The notes beneath the pieces are model-generated. The model saw only the letters and a list, made by a program, of their open reading frames with translations. It did not search any database and had not been told where the DNA came from. 64,000 bases of DNA. Origin: CAYFIW01 sp964500645. Its GTDB lineage: Bacteria > Chloroflexota > Dehalococcoidia > Lucifugimonadales > UBA826. Where the stretch lies: contig CAZCOH010000004.1 in NCBI GenBank assembly GCA_964500645.1, forward strand, positions 15,164 through 79,163, given 5' to 3'. Numbering within the stretch: position 1 is the first letter of the stretch; the number at the start of each line of letters is the position of its first letter. Both the position numbers and the translations under genes were made by a program. This document shows, in pieces, positions 1 through 8,635 of the stretch.

Positions 1-191
1 TGATCTTTTAAAAGTTTTTCAACCAGATCGTGGTTTCCGATGTCACCTTTATAAAAAACCTTATCTGATACGAAGTCTGGATTTCCAGTCACAAAGGAAT
101 CTATCACAACCGGAATGTGTCCATTATCCTCTAAAGCAGAGCATATAGTGCTACCAATATATCCTGCACCTCCAGTCACCAAAACTTTCAA
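1..191 (-). CDS. galE: UDP-glucose 4-epimerase-like NAD-dependent epimerase, partial (N-terminus only)
   Basis: This is the first 63 or so codons of an extended SDR nucleotide-sugar epimerase; the rest lies beyond the left edge. The N-terminus reads KVLVTGGAGYIGS, the classical TGGxGYIGS NAD-binding glycine motif of GalE-type epimerases, and an I-D-S stretch after the second strand matches the NAD ribose-binding Asp position. No in-frame ATG exists: an in-frame TAA lies 16-18 nt upstream, so I chose the TTG at 189-191, which is preceded by GGTGA at a workable spacing. GalE interconverts UDP-glucose and UDP-galactose; related epimerases act on other UDP-sugars and the fragment cannot separate them. 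Confidence 0.75.
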   Translation of the reverse strand, partial: MKVLVTGGAGYIGSTICSALEDNGHIPVVIDSFVTGNPDFVSDKVFYKGDIGNHDLVEKLLKD

Positions 192-404
192 GTCGATTTC
201 ACCATTTTATTTGAGAACTAAAATTCGGTTGAATAATAAATCAATATTTTTTAATAATATGAATAATCCCTATATTCCACAACAAATCATTTCTATTTTA
301 TTCTGGTACTCTTCAGTATAAATAAACTGGAGCCACGACATTCTAACTCCAATTTTAGGATATGGTTTTATATTTTTACTTGTGCAAGAAATGGAGGACA
401 AAAT

Positions 405-1019
405 ATGATTCATGAAATAAGGACTTATGATTTAAAGCCACGTTCAGTAGATCAGTTCGGTCAAAATACCAAGAAAAAGCTTGATAAACGTCTCGAATAT
501 TCTTCACTGGCTGGGTTTTGGTACACAGATATTGGGCCTTTAAATCAAGTGGTGCATATATGGCCATATGACGACACCAATCATCGGACTGAAGTTAGGT
601 CCAGAGCTGTGAAAGATGGCATATGGCCACCCGAAAATAGTGACTTAACCTTGAATATGCGCAGTGACATCATGATTCCTGCACCTTTCATGAAGCCTCT
701 TGAGCCCAAAGCTCTGGGACCAGTTTATGAAATGAGAATTTATACATATAAATCCTCAGATTTATCAAACGTTTTGGATGCCTGGGCCGATGCCATTGAA
801 GATAGAGAAAAGTTGTCGCCTTTAGTAGGGTGTTGGGTATCGGACATCGGGGATTTGAATAGACTGGTGCATATGTGGGCTTATAGGTCCCTCGAGGAAA
901 GGTCTCGGATTAGGAATCAGGCTGTTCAAGATGGGGTTTGGCCACCAAAGAGCGGCGTCTCAGCTATTCATCAGGAGAATAAGATACTTTTACCGTTTGA
1001 TTTTTCGCCTCTTCAGTAA
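405..1019 (+). CDS. NIPSNAP family protein with two repeated domains
   Basis: 204 residues made of two similar halves. Both begin with an EIRTY / EMRIY strand and contain a WxxDIGxLNxxVHxW core (residues about 40-60 and 145-165), the signature of the NIPSNAP fold, a ferredoxin-like dimeric alpha/beta barrel. A single polypeptide with two copies can form the barrel without dimerising. The start ATG follows a GGAGG site at a good distance. The molecular role of bacterial NIPSNAP proteins is not established; they often sit near catabolic genes, as here next to an amine oxidase and a transaminase. It is convergent with the downstream oxidoreductase, with two bases between the stops. Confidence 0.85.
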   Translation: MIHEIRTYDLKPRSVDQFGQNTKKKLDKRLEYSSLAGFWYTDIGPLNQVVHIWPYDDTNHRTEVRSRAVKDGIWPPENSDLTLNMRSDIMIPAPFMKPLEPKALGPVYEMRIYTYKSSDLSNVLDAWADAIEDREKLSPLVGCWVSDIGDLNRLVHMWAYRSLEERSRIRNQAVQDGVWPPKSGVSAIHQENKILLPFDFSPLQ

Positions 1020-1021
1020 GA

Positions 1022-2155
1022 TTAATTAAACCGGCCTAATGAAAAGTTGTCCAGGTTTATAGCTGTTTTTCTCTTGTTAATTAAATCTGAGATTGTGTGA
1101 CCCATAGCGGGCCCGAGGAGTATTCCTTTTCGACCGGCTCCTGTTGCGATGTAAACATTTTTATAATTGTCTACCTGTCCGAGGATTACTTTTCCGTCTT
1201 TGGTTAAAGGTCTAAGGCATGCTGTTTGCTGGACGAGTTCCGATTCATCCAATTGAGGTATCATTTTTAATAATGAGGCCATTACTTGATTTCGGCCATC
1301 ATAAGTTGTTCTCTCGTCGAATCCAGCATTTTCTTCTGTAGTACCGGCCCAGACAAGTCCGTCAGGTTTTGTGCAAGCGTAGTTACCTTCCCATCCCACA
1401 GAGAAATTTAGTGTGATACTAGGAGAATTTAGCCGTAATATCTGCCCTTTTAATGGTTCTACGGGCACTTTATACCCAAGCCATTTTTCTATTTCATGGG
1501 ACCAAGGCCCCATCGCTATGACGGCCTTTTCGCATTCCACCTTTCCAAAAGATGTGTTTACTGATACGCCTCCTTTTGGACCTTCTTTTAGGTCAGAAAA
1601 AATTCCGTGTCGAATCTGAACCCCATTTTTTTCACAAGCTTGAGTTAAAGCTAACATTAATCTGTAGGGATCTACATCGGCCACTCCTTCTGTGATTCCG
1701 GCCCCGATGATGTCTTCGGATAATGAGGGGATTAACTCTCTTGCTTGGTCACCTTCGACCCATTCTGCGTTATATCCATCCTGAGAATTTCGCCATTTGG
1801 CTTGTGTTTTACATATGTCGGCCTCAGTTTCAGAGAATGCAAGGTCCATCGCGGGCCTAAATCTATGTTGTATGTCTATTCCAGTCTCTTCGGGCAGATC
1901 TTTTGAAAATTGTGTGTGTGTTTCCATTCCAAGTTTTGCGAGATCCAACTCTGGCATTATGTCATCCAATAATCCTGCTTCTCCAAGAGGGCTCAGGGTT
2001 CCATATGCAAATCCTGACGCATGACTGCCGATAGAATCTTTTTCTATGATAGTTACGGTTAGCCCTGCCCTAGACAGAAAGTAAGCGGTTGATAAACCAA
2101 CTATCCCGGCGCCAACGATACATACATCTGGGTGAGATAACTCGTCTGAATTCAG
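1022..2155 (-). CDS. FAD-dependent oxidoreductase, glycine/D-amino-acid oxidase (DadA) type
   Basis: About 377 residues. The N-terminal Rossmann motif VGAGIVG (residues 14-20) binds FAD; later segments fit the DAO family: a substrate-domain stretch (VEPLKGQILRL) and the C-terminal ATGAGRKGILLGPAMG FAD-binding motif. Such enzymes oxidise amines or amino acids to imino acids with FAD. The conserved N-terminus begins 5' of the first ATG (1969), so that ATG cannot be the start. The open frame upstream, from a TAA, has no ATG, GTG or TTG; the best candidate is CTG at 2153-2155, about 8 nt after GGAG, overlapping the end of the upstream aminotransferase by four bases. A missed frameshift is the alternative. 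The neighbour suggests joint amine or amino-acid catabolism. Confidence 0.8.
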   Translation of the reverse strand: MNSDELSHPDVCIVGAGIVGLSTAYFLSRAGLTVTIIEKDSIGSHASGFAYGTLSPLGEAGLLDDIMPELDLAKLGMETHTQFSKDLPEETGIDIQHRFRPAMDLAFSETEADICKTQAKWRNSQDGYNAEWVEGDQARELIPSLSEDIIGAGITEGVADVDPYRLMLALTQACEKNGVQIRHGIFSDLKEGPKGGVSVNTSFGKVECEKAVIAMGPWSHEIEKWLGYKVPVEPLKGQILRLNSPSITLNFSVGWEGNYACTKPDGLVWAGTTEENAGFDERTTYDGRNQVMASLLKMIPQLDESELVQQTACLRPLTKDGKVILGQVDNYKNVYIATGAGRKGILLGPAMGHTISDLINKRKTAINLDNFSLGRFN

Positions 2156-3525
2156 ATTGATGACTCCATTTTAGAAATCGATTTGTCTAGGCGATCCACG
2201 AAATGGTCAATTTCGTCTTTGGTTATACAAAGTGGAGGTGCTATTGGTATAACATCTCCTGCACGCCCAAGAAGACCATACTCTTGTAGTATTTCATTTA
2301 ACTTGGTTGTCACCTCGGGGTCTACGGAGATCTTTTTCTTTGTGGATTTATTGCGAACTAATTCTACCGCCGCAAGTAATCCTAAGCCTCCCCTGACATC
2401 TCCAACTATTGTATGTTCTTTCAAAGGCTCTAGCTTTTCAAAAAGATAATTGCCCATTTGCTCTGAGTTTTTTACCAAGTCTTCCGATTCCATTATATCA
2501 AGATTAACCATACCAGCTGCGCATGAAGCAGGGTTTCCACCGAATGTAATCAAGTGCCGGAAGACATTGTCTTCTCCACCTTCAAAAGCACGTGATATAT
2601 TTTTGCTTGCAATGGCTGCTCCGATAGGCAAGTATCCACTTGTTAGTGCTTTAGCGACCGTTGTTATATCAGGTTTTATTCCCCAATGTTCCGAAGCAAA
2701 CATCTTGCCGGTTCTGCCAAATGCATTTATTACTTCGTCGCAAATCAATACTACGCCGTATCGTTTGCATATGTCTTGTATAGTCGGCCAATATTCTGGG
2801 TGAGGAATATGTATTCCAGAGGCAGCCGAAATAGGTTCACCTATAAAAGCAGCTACAGTTGATGGCCCTTCATGAAGTATTGCTCTTTCCAGATCTTTTG
2901 CACACTCAAGCGTGCATCCACCAGGTTGACTACAACATCTTCCTCTATACCCATCAGGTTGTTCTATATGCACGTTTCCTGGCATAAGCGGCCCGTAGTT
3001 ACTCGGTGAGGCGATACCTCCGCCACCTAGGCTCATGCAAGCGTGAGTTGCACCGTGATATGAACCTCTTCGACTGATTACCTTCCATCTGGTGGTTTCA
3101 CCAATGTTTTTCTGGTAATTTTTGGCCATTTTGAGAGCTGTCTCTACAGCTTCTGATCCACCACTAACAAAATATATTCGTGATTTTTTGTCAGGTGATA
3201 AAGATGCTACTCTGGAGGCAAGTTGAGCTGTGACAGGAGTCACCGTACTTCCAGGGGAGTAGGAAATGTCTTTCATTTGACTGTATACAGCGTCGGCAAT
3301 TTCCTGGCGACCATGTCCGATATTCACCAGCCACATACCCGATAAAGTGTCGAACCAACGATTACCGTCAACATCATCAACCCAAACACCCCTGGCCCTT
3401 GTTACCATTTTTACTCCCGCATCCCCAAACATGTTTTCTGTTTGTTTGGAATGCGGCCAAAAATGATCGGATGCTTTTTGCTTTAAGTCTTCTAATTCCT
3501 CTCCGGAAATTCTCGAAGTAATCAT
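2152..3525 (-). CDS. Class III (omega) pyridoxal-phosphate aminotransferase
   Basis: 457 residues, the usual length for omega-aminotransferases. Visible family features are the SGGSEAVETALKMA phosphate-binding helix (residues 121-134), SYHGATHA, the CDEVINAFGRTG segment with the PLP-pyridine Asp263, and the Schiff-base lysine Lys292 in TTVAKALTSGYLP. It transfers an amino group from an amine or omega-amino acid to a keto acid such as pyruvate. The start ATG is preceded by AAGGA. It overlaps the downstream FAD oxidoreductase by about 4 nt, so the two are probably co-translated. The substrate cannot be read from sequence. Confidence 0.9.
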   Translation of the reverse strand: MITSRISGEELEDLKQKASDHFWPHSKQTENMFGDAGVKMVTRARGVWVDDVDGNRWFDTLSGMWLVNIGHGRQEIADAVYSQMKDISYSPGSTVTPVTAQLASRVASLSPDKKSRIYFVSGGSEAVETALKMAKNYQKNIGETTRWKVISRRGSYHGATHACMSLGGGGIASPSNYGPLMPGNVHIEQPDGYRGRCCSQPGGCTLECAKDLERAILHEGPSTVAAFIGEPISAASGIHIPHPEYWPTIQDICKRYGVVLICDEVINAFGRTGKMFASEHWGIKPDITTVAKALTSGYLPIGAAIASKNISRAFEGGEDNVFRHLITFGGNPASCAAGMVNLDIMESEDLVKNSEQMGNYLFEKLEPLKEHTIVGDVRGGLGLLAAVELVRNKSTKKKISVDPEVTTKLNEILQEYGLLGRAGDVIPIAPPLCITKDEIDHFVDRLDKSISKMESSI

Positions 3526-3589
3526 GGGCGTATAGTCCTTGATTCAGTACATAAGGTAAGTAAGTTTACTGTTAACTAAACTTGTGTCT

Positions 3590-3733
3590 CTAACTGGCTT
3601 TTCCTATCCTAAAAACCTTAGAACCACATTCGCTGCAGATGCCTTCAGTGGCAGGGCGACCATTTTTAAGAGTTTTTTCCGTCGGGTTTTTTACTTCTCT
3701 TTGTCCCTTGCACTTTAGACAGTATGCTTCCAT
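3590..3733 (-). CDS. Small zinc-ribbon protein, DUF5679-like
   Basis: 47 residues with two CxxC knuckles (C5-C8 and C32-C35) bracketing a Lys/Asn-rich loop, consistent with one structural zinc. The start at 3731-3733 follows a strong GGAGG site, so longer upstream extensions are unlikely. A paralogue lies at 55284-55433 with the same MxAYCLKCK opening and TxGICxxC second knuckle. The family resembles the short DUF5679 proteins found in Chloroflexota and Actinobacteria; function is unknown. Confidence 0.8.
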   Translation of the reverse strand: MEAYCLKCKGQREVKNPTEKTLKNGRPATEGICSECGSKVFRIGKAS

Positions 3734-3951
3734 TGCTGGACACCTCCAAGTATCACGACGATCATGTAATTCGAATTCAATATTACGCACTGCACCATTT
3801 ATATAATGATGTTGAAACGTTGAGGCATTATATATACGTCGCATTAATGTAAACAAGCTGATGACTAACATATTCAATTAATATTGTGAGGTAGTGTTAC
3901 TAAATAAGAGACAAATTACTTGGTGATTATTAAAAAAAGGAGAATGCTGCC

Positions 3952-4713
3952 TTGGAGCCCAAAAAAATTTTAATAACTGGTGTTTCTGGAAAAGTTGGGT
4001 CTATTATCGTGGAACAATTGAAAGACGAATACGAGTTGACTGGAGTAGATATCAAGGCCTCACCACTGGTGACCACTTTAGAAGCTGATACAACTGACCT
4101 CAATGCTATTCTCCCGGCTTTCCAGGGGATTCATACAGTAATAGACTTGGCAAGCGTACCGAGTCAGTTTTCACCTTGGGAAATTGTGTACCGAAACAAT
4201 TTGCAATGCACATACAATTGTTTGGAAGCTGCGCATTTGTCCGGAGTAAAAAGGGTAGTTTTCGCGAGTTCGAATCATGCCACTGGACTCTATGAAAATG
4301 ATTCTCCTTATTCTAAGTTGGTATCAGGAGATTATGAAGGGTTGGAAGTAGGATCATATAAATTGATATCTGTAAATGACCCTGTTCGCCCGGATGGACC
4401 CTATGGTATAGGTAAGGTTTTGGGAGAAGCAGCAGGACGTTATTTTTCTGAGGAGATGGGTATTTCTGTTCTTTGTTTAAGGATAGGGACTGTAAATGAT
4501 GAGTCGGCGCCTCAGGACATTAGGCAGTTTTCTACTTTATTGACTCATTTCGACCTTGGTAAATTGGTTAAGTGTTGTATAGAGGCTCCAAAGACTCTTA
4601 GATTTGGTATCTACTATGGGGTTTCGAATAATAGGTGGCGAATTTGGGATATAGAAAATTCTTTGAGAGAAATAGGTTATGAGCCTAAAGACGACGCAGA
4701 ACTTTGGAGATAG
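3952..4713 (+). CDS. NAD(P)-dependent epimerase/dehydratase (extended SDR)
   Basis: 253 residues. ITGVSGKVG (residues 7-15) is the glycine-rich dinucleotide motif, FASSNHATG holds the catalytic Ser region, and YGIGKVLGE is the YxxxK active site. The overall pattern resembles uronate dehydrogenase and NAD-dependent sugar epimerases. The start is TTG at 3952: an AGGAG lies upstream, and the nearby ATG at 3944 is in another frame that closes quickly. It is transcribed divergently from the zinc-ribbon gene. The substrate is unknown, probably a sugar acid or nucleotide sugar. Confidence 0.8.
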   Translation: MEPKKILITGVSGKVGSIIVEQLKDEYELTGVDIKASPLVTTLEADTTDLNAILPAFQGIHTVIDLASVPSQFSPWEIVYRNNLQCTYNCLEAAHLSGVKRVVFASSNHATGLYENDSPYSKLVSGDYEGLEVGSYKLISVNDPVRPDGPYGIGKVLGEAAGRYFSEEMGISVLCLRIGTVNDESAPQDIRQFSTLLTHFDLGKLVKCCIEAPKTLRFGIYYGVSNNRWRIWDIENSLREIGYEPKDDAELWR

Positions 4714-5051
4714 ATTGGATCATTTGAATAGGTAGAGAATTCAATCCTTTACATTGAGCGAATTGCCTCCACTTTTTACAAAGGTTAAGTATCTTTACTT
4801 TAGATCGCCTCTCTATTTCCTATTTCCTTTTCCCCTTTATCAAGAGACTCGGATATGAAGGGAATATTCAAAGTATTTTTGCCATAGCTTTTAAAGTAAT
4901 AACAATTATTTCTATAGAGAGGTATGAGGTTACAATTTTCTCAATTCCGGCATTACTTTTAATTATTTATAATAATTGCTTAACTAATACGATCTAGGGG
5001 CTTATCCCGGCGTCTAGAAACCAGTCAACCGAATAACGAAAGGGGATTGAT
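4714..5051. other. Intergenic stretch without a recognisable gene
   Basis: About 340 bases of AT-rich sequence between the epimerase and the SDR. I see no ORF with a ribosome site, no tRNA and no strong hairpin. It presumably carries the terminator of the first gene and the promoter of the second. Confidence 0.5.
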
Positions 5052-5801
5052 ATGCGTGTAAATAATAAGATTGCAGTTATCACAGGTGCGGCAAACGGAC
5101 AGGGAGCTTCAGAGGCTAAACTCCTAGCCTCTGAAGGGGCGACCGTCATAGTCGCAGATATTCGGAAAGAATTAGGTTTGTCTGTGATCTCCGAAATAAA
5201 TCGACTGGGGGGCTCTGCGGAATACTTCCAATTAGACGTAAGAGATGAAGAAAACTGGCAAGATGTTGTATCCCATGTAGTCAAGAAACACGAGAGAATA
5301 GATATTCTTATTAACAATGCTGCAATTAGCGGTTCTCAACCAGATCTCCTGAGTACCAGTGAATATGACAAAATAATGGAAGTGAACTCAAAAGGAGTTT
5401 TTCTAGGTATGAAAACATGTTTGCCCGTGATGAAGGAACAGGGTCTTGGCTCTATAGTGAATATTTCATCGCACGCGGCGTTTGTGGGGCAGGAATATGT
5501 TCATATGGGCTATAGTGGATCTAAGGCAGCCGTTAGAACTATGACAAAGTCAGCGGCCGTTCAGTATGCTGAATTTAATGTTAGAGTCAACTCAGTTCAT
5601 CCGGGTATGATGCCGCCTATGCTGACATCTGCTGGTACTGCCAGACCAGAAATGAGAAAAACTATGGTTCAAGAGATTCCCATGAAAAGAGAAGGTAAGG
5701 TTGAGGAAGTTGCTTATGCTGTACTGTTCTTAGCTTCTGACGAAGCCTCCTACATTACTGGAGCAGAGCTTGTTGTAGACGGAGGGACAATAGCGAAGTA
5801 G
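5052..5801 (+). CDS. SDR family NAD(P)-dependent oxidoreductase
   Basis: 249 residues, classical short-chain dehydrogenase. Landmarks are TGAANGQGA (cofactor glycine motif, residues 11-19), ILINNAA (NAG-type motif), SIVNISS with the catalytic Ser, YSGSKAA with Tyr and Lys of YxxxK, and the VHPG motif after the active site. The ASP acidic residue after strand 2 suggests NAD preference. GGGG-rich ribosome site upstream of the ATG. The glycine motif is slightly unusual (NGQGA). The substrate is unknown; it stands alone between longer intergenic spaces. Confidence 0.88.
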   Translation: MRVNNKIAVITGAANGQGASEAKLLASEGATVIVADIRKELGLSVISEINRLGGSAEYFQLDVRDEENWQDVVSHVVKKHERIDILINNAAISGSQPDLLSTSEYDKIMEVNSKGVFLGMKTCLPVMKEQGLGSIVNISSHAAFVGQEYVHMGYSGSKAAVRTMTKSAAVQYAEFNVRVNSVHPGMMPPMLTSAGTARPEMRKTMVQEIPMKREGKVEEVAYAVLFLASDEASYITGAELVVDGGTIAK

Positions 5802-5979
5802 AAGCTGTTATGTGCGATGGATAAATGGGTGGATAGATACCCGGCATCTCTCTATTCGTTTTGTCCACACATTTTCATAATTAGCTTGTAAAAAATCCAA
5901 TCCACAAATGCTACAACAATGAAATTCTCCAGGTGGCAGGGAGAATATCGGTCAGGGATACTACGACAACTATCGTTAG

Positions 5980-5989
5980 NNNNNNNNNN
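5980..5989. other. Assembly gap (10 N)
   Basis: Ten N in the intergenic region between the SDR and rpiB. The five bases before the gap (GTTAG) recur immediately after it, so the two contigs may overlap. No gene is interrupted. Confidence 0.95.
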
Positions 5990-6027
5990 GTTAGAAATTT
6001 TCTGGTTATATTAAGGATTCTATATAA

Positions 6028-6480
6028 CTATTTAAAATCCTTTTCCATTTCTAGAACTTTGTTCAACCTTCTTTGATGTCTGTCCTCTCCAGTATATTTA
6101 GCTTCTGTAAATGCTTTCACAAGTTCCCTTGCAACTTCGCTACCCACTATCCTGGACCCCAAGCACAGAACGTTCATATCATCATGTTCTACTCCTTGGT
6201 GGGCGGAGTAAATATCGTGACATACAGCTGCCCTGACCCCTTTGACTTTATTCGCGGCGACTGAGGCTCCTACTCCACTTCCACAAACCATAATCCCTCT
6301 ATCAGACACCCCATTTGCCACACTTTTTGCAAGCTCTTTTGCATAATCTGGGTAGTCATCAAGTGGGTCATGTGTTGCGGGACCAGCGTCAGTTACGTCG
6401 TGACCATCTCGCTTAAGCAGTTCAGCGATCTCATTTTTTAGGTCAAATCCATTGTGGTCAGCGGCGACTACTATACGCAT
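6028..6480 (-). CDS. rpiB: Ribose 5-phosphate isomerase B / LacAB-type sugar-phosphate isomerase
   Basis: 150 residues, the normal RpiB length. AADHNG (residues 7-11, with substrate-binding Asp8 and His9), DYPDYA (42-47) and the catalytic Cys66 in MVCGSGVGASVAANKV are all present, followed by the EHDDMNVLCLGSR segment. It interconverts ribose 5-phosphate and ribulose 5-phosphate in the non-oxidative pentose phosphate pathway; some homologues act on allose or galactose phosphates. The gene is monocistronic and divergent from the downstream hydrolase. Confidence 0.92.
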   Translation of the reverse strand: MRIVVAADHNGFDLKNEIAELLKRDGHDVTDAGPATHDPLDDYPDYAKELAKSVANGVSDRGIMVCGSGVGASVAANKVKGVRAAVCHDIYSAHQGVEHDDMNVLCLGSRIVGSEVARELVKAFTEAKYTGEDRHQRRLNKVLEMEKDFK

Positions 6481-6627
6481 ATGTAAACAGTTCCAATTTT
6501 TGTATATTCTTATTTATAAATTTAGATACGAGTTTAGGTTGTTCGTAGATATTGAGTCAATTAATTCAATGCTTTTTCAAGTGTTAGAATCCTCTAGCAT
6601 TCCGGAAAACCGGAAAAGGAGAGCGAC

Positions 6628-8598
6628 ATGTCAGTAACGCGTTTGGATATTACCTATAGGACTCCCTTTGAATCAGGTAAAAGTTTTGGGGAAATTGGTC
6701 CTTACACGTACGTTGAAGGGAAAGTGTATTTTGAAGTCGATCCCTTAAATGATTCGAATGTAAGAATAGTTGATCTAGATCTTGCTCCCAAAAATTCTGA
6801 AGGTCTCGTTGAATTTTCCTCTGATTTTTCTATGTTATTTCCATCGGATCCATCAAAAGGGAAACGAACTATGTTTTTGGATGTCGTAAACAGAGGGAAT
6901 CGAACTGTCTTGAGTGGATTTAATAAAAGTAAGACGGCTAATCTTCTTTCGCCGTTTTCTTCGGGTAATGGATTTTTGATGAATCAAGGCTACACTATCG
7001 TGTTTTGCGGATGGCAGGCAGATGTTCCATCAATACCTGGGTTAATTTCCTTAGATGTTCCTGAGGCTTTAATGGAAGGGGAGCCATTGCGGGGACTAGT
7101 CATGAACCAGTACCAAGCTAATGACCACGTAAATTTATTTCCTCTCGCAGATCGATATCATCTGATTAACCCAGCTGATTCTATTGATAATGCGAGATTA
7201 TTTGTTGGAGATCATCCAAATGGAGATTTTCATGAGGTGTCCAACAAAGAATGGTTTATAACCAACGTCGAAGATAAAGATGTTGAACCTGACCCCACCC
7301 ATGTATACATGAAAGATGGGTTTGAAAAGGGAAAAATTTACCAGCTTGTATATACAGCGAAAGGTAGTCGAATAGTTGGACTAGGTTTTGCTGCAGTGAG
7401 AGATATTTGCTCTTATTTGAAATATTCTTCAGATAGTGGCAATCCTGTGCAAGGTTCTATTGATCGAGCTATATCTTATGGAGCCTCACAATCAGGGAGG
7501 TTTTTACGTCAGTATATTCATACGGGTATGAATATAGATGAGGATGGTAGAAGTGCGATGGATGGAATAATCGCTCATGTAGGTGGTGGTATGAGGGGAG
7601 AGTTTAATTTAAGGTTCGGCCAACCTTCAAAAGACGTATGTTTCATCATTCCGGAATTATTTCCTTTCACTGACTTGAACCAGCGAGACCCTGAAACAGG
7701 TGCCAAGGATGGGTTATTAGATCGGATGAATGAACAGGGGGATGTTCCTAAAATTATGTTTACTAATTCTTCTGCTGAATATTGGAGGGGGGATGCGGCT
7801 CTAATACATACAAATTTGGAAAGTATGGAGGATGCCGATGAGCATGAAAATGTAAGGAGGTATCATTTTTCGGGTACCCAGCATGGTCAGGGCGAATACC
7901 CTTCTCGAAGCATAAGAGAAAGTGATCAAGTTAGAGGGCATTTGCCCTTTAATGCAGTTGATTATTCCCCCATATTAAGGGCTTGCCTAAATAATATGGA
8001 CGACTGGGTTAAAGGGATACACGACGCACCTGTTAGTTGCCATCCTAGGCATTCAGACGGAAGCGCAGTTCAATCGAAGTCGTTATTGGAATATTTTGAT
8101 AAGGTGCCAGAGGTTAGAGTTCCTGGATCAACTTTGAATCCTATACGCTTGGACTACGGAGACCAACAGCATTTAGGTAGGACAACAAAACTACCTCCAG
8201 GAAGAGGGAAAACATACCCTTCTTTTGTTTCACAGATAGACAATACGTTAAATGAAATTGCTGGTATCAGATTGCCGGACATTTCTGTACCCGTGACTAC
8301 AAACACGGGTTGGAATCCCAGGCATGAAACGATAGGGAATCCAGATTTACTAATAGGAATCACGGGTGGATTGGCGGGATGGACAATTCCATTACCTGCT
8401 ACGGATTTTTTAGCCAGTCAAAGTGGGGACCCTAGGCCGTCTGTAGAATCTCTTTATTTGGATAAGCAGAGCTACCTTGAACTCGTGAAAAATTCGGTAC
8501 AGAGTTTGGTTTCAGAGCGGTATATATTAGAGGAGGACATAGACGAAATTGTGGAACTAGCTGCGTATCGTTACGATGATGTAATGGGAATCAGCTAA
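6628..8598 (+). CDS. Large alpha/beta-hydrolase domain protein (Abhydrolase_10-like)
   Basis: 656 residues. An N-terminal beta-rich region (about 1-120) leads to an alpha/beta-hydrolase domain with the elbow GASQSGR, where Ser287 is the probable nucleophile, followed by YHFSGTQHGQGEYP that could supply the histidine region. The pattern matches the large alpha/beta hydrolase domain-containing proteins common in marine bacteria. It has no signal peptide, so it is likely cytosolic. AGGAG precedes the ATG. The natural ester or amide substrate is unknown. It is followed after 37 nt by the VLRF1 gene and may share its transcript. Confidence 0.8.
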   Translation: MSVTRLDITYRTPFESGKSFGEIGPYTYVEGKVYFEVDPLNDSNVRIVDLDLAPKNSEGLVEFSSDFSMLFPSDPSKGKRTMFLDVVNRGNRTVLSGFNKSKTANLLSPFSSGNGFLMNQGYTIVFCGWQADVPSIPGLISLDVPEALMEGEPLRGLVMNQYQANDHVNLFPLADRYHLINPADSIDNARLFVGDHPNGDFHEVSNKEWFITNVEDKDVEPDPTHVYMKDGFEKGKIYQLVYTAKGSRIVGLGFAAVRDICSYLKYSSDSGNPVQGSIDRAISYGASQSGRFLRQYIHTGMNIDEDGRSAMDGIIAHVGGGMRGEFNLRFGQPSKDVCFIIPELFPFTDLNQRDPETGAKDGLLDRMNEQGDVPKIMFTNSSAEYWRGDAALIHTNLESMEDADEHENVRRYHFSGTQHGQGEYPSRSIRESDQVRGHLPFNAVDYSPILRACLNNMDDWVKGIHDAPVSCHPRHSDGSAVQSKSLLEYFDKVPEVRVPGSTLNPIRLDYGDQQHLGRTTKLPPGRGKTYPSFVSQIDNTLNEIAGIRLPDISVPVTTNTGWNPRHETIGNPDLLIGITGGLAGWTIPLPATDFLASQSGDPRPSVESLYLDKQSYLELVKNSVQSLVSERYILEEDIDEIVELAAYRYDDVMGIS

Positions 8599-8635
8599 GG
8601 CACGCTGTTAATTTAATTAAATAGAGAAATATCGT

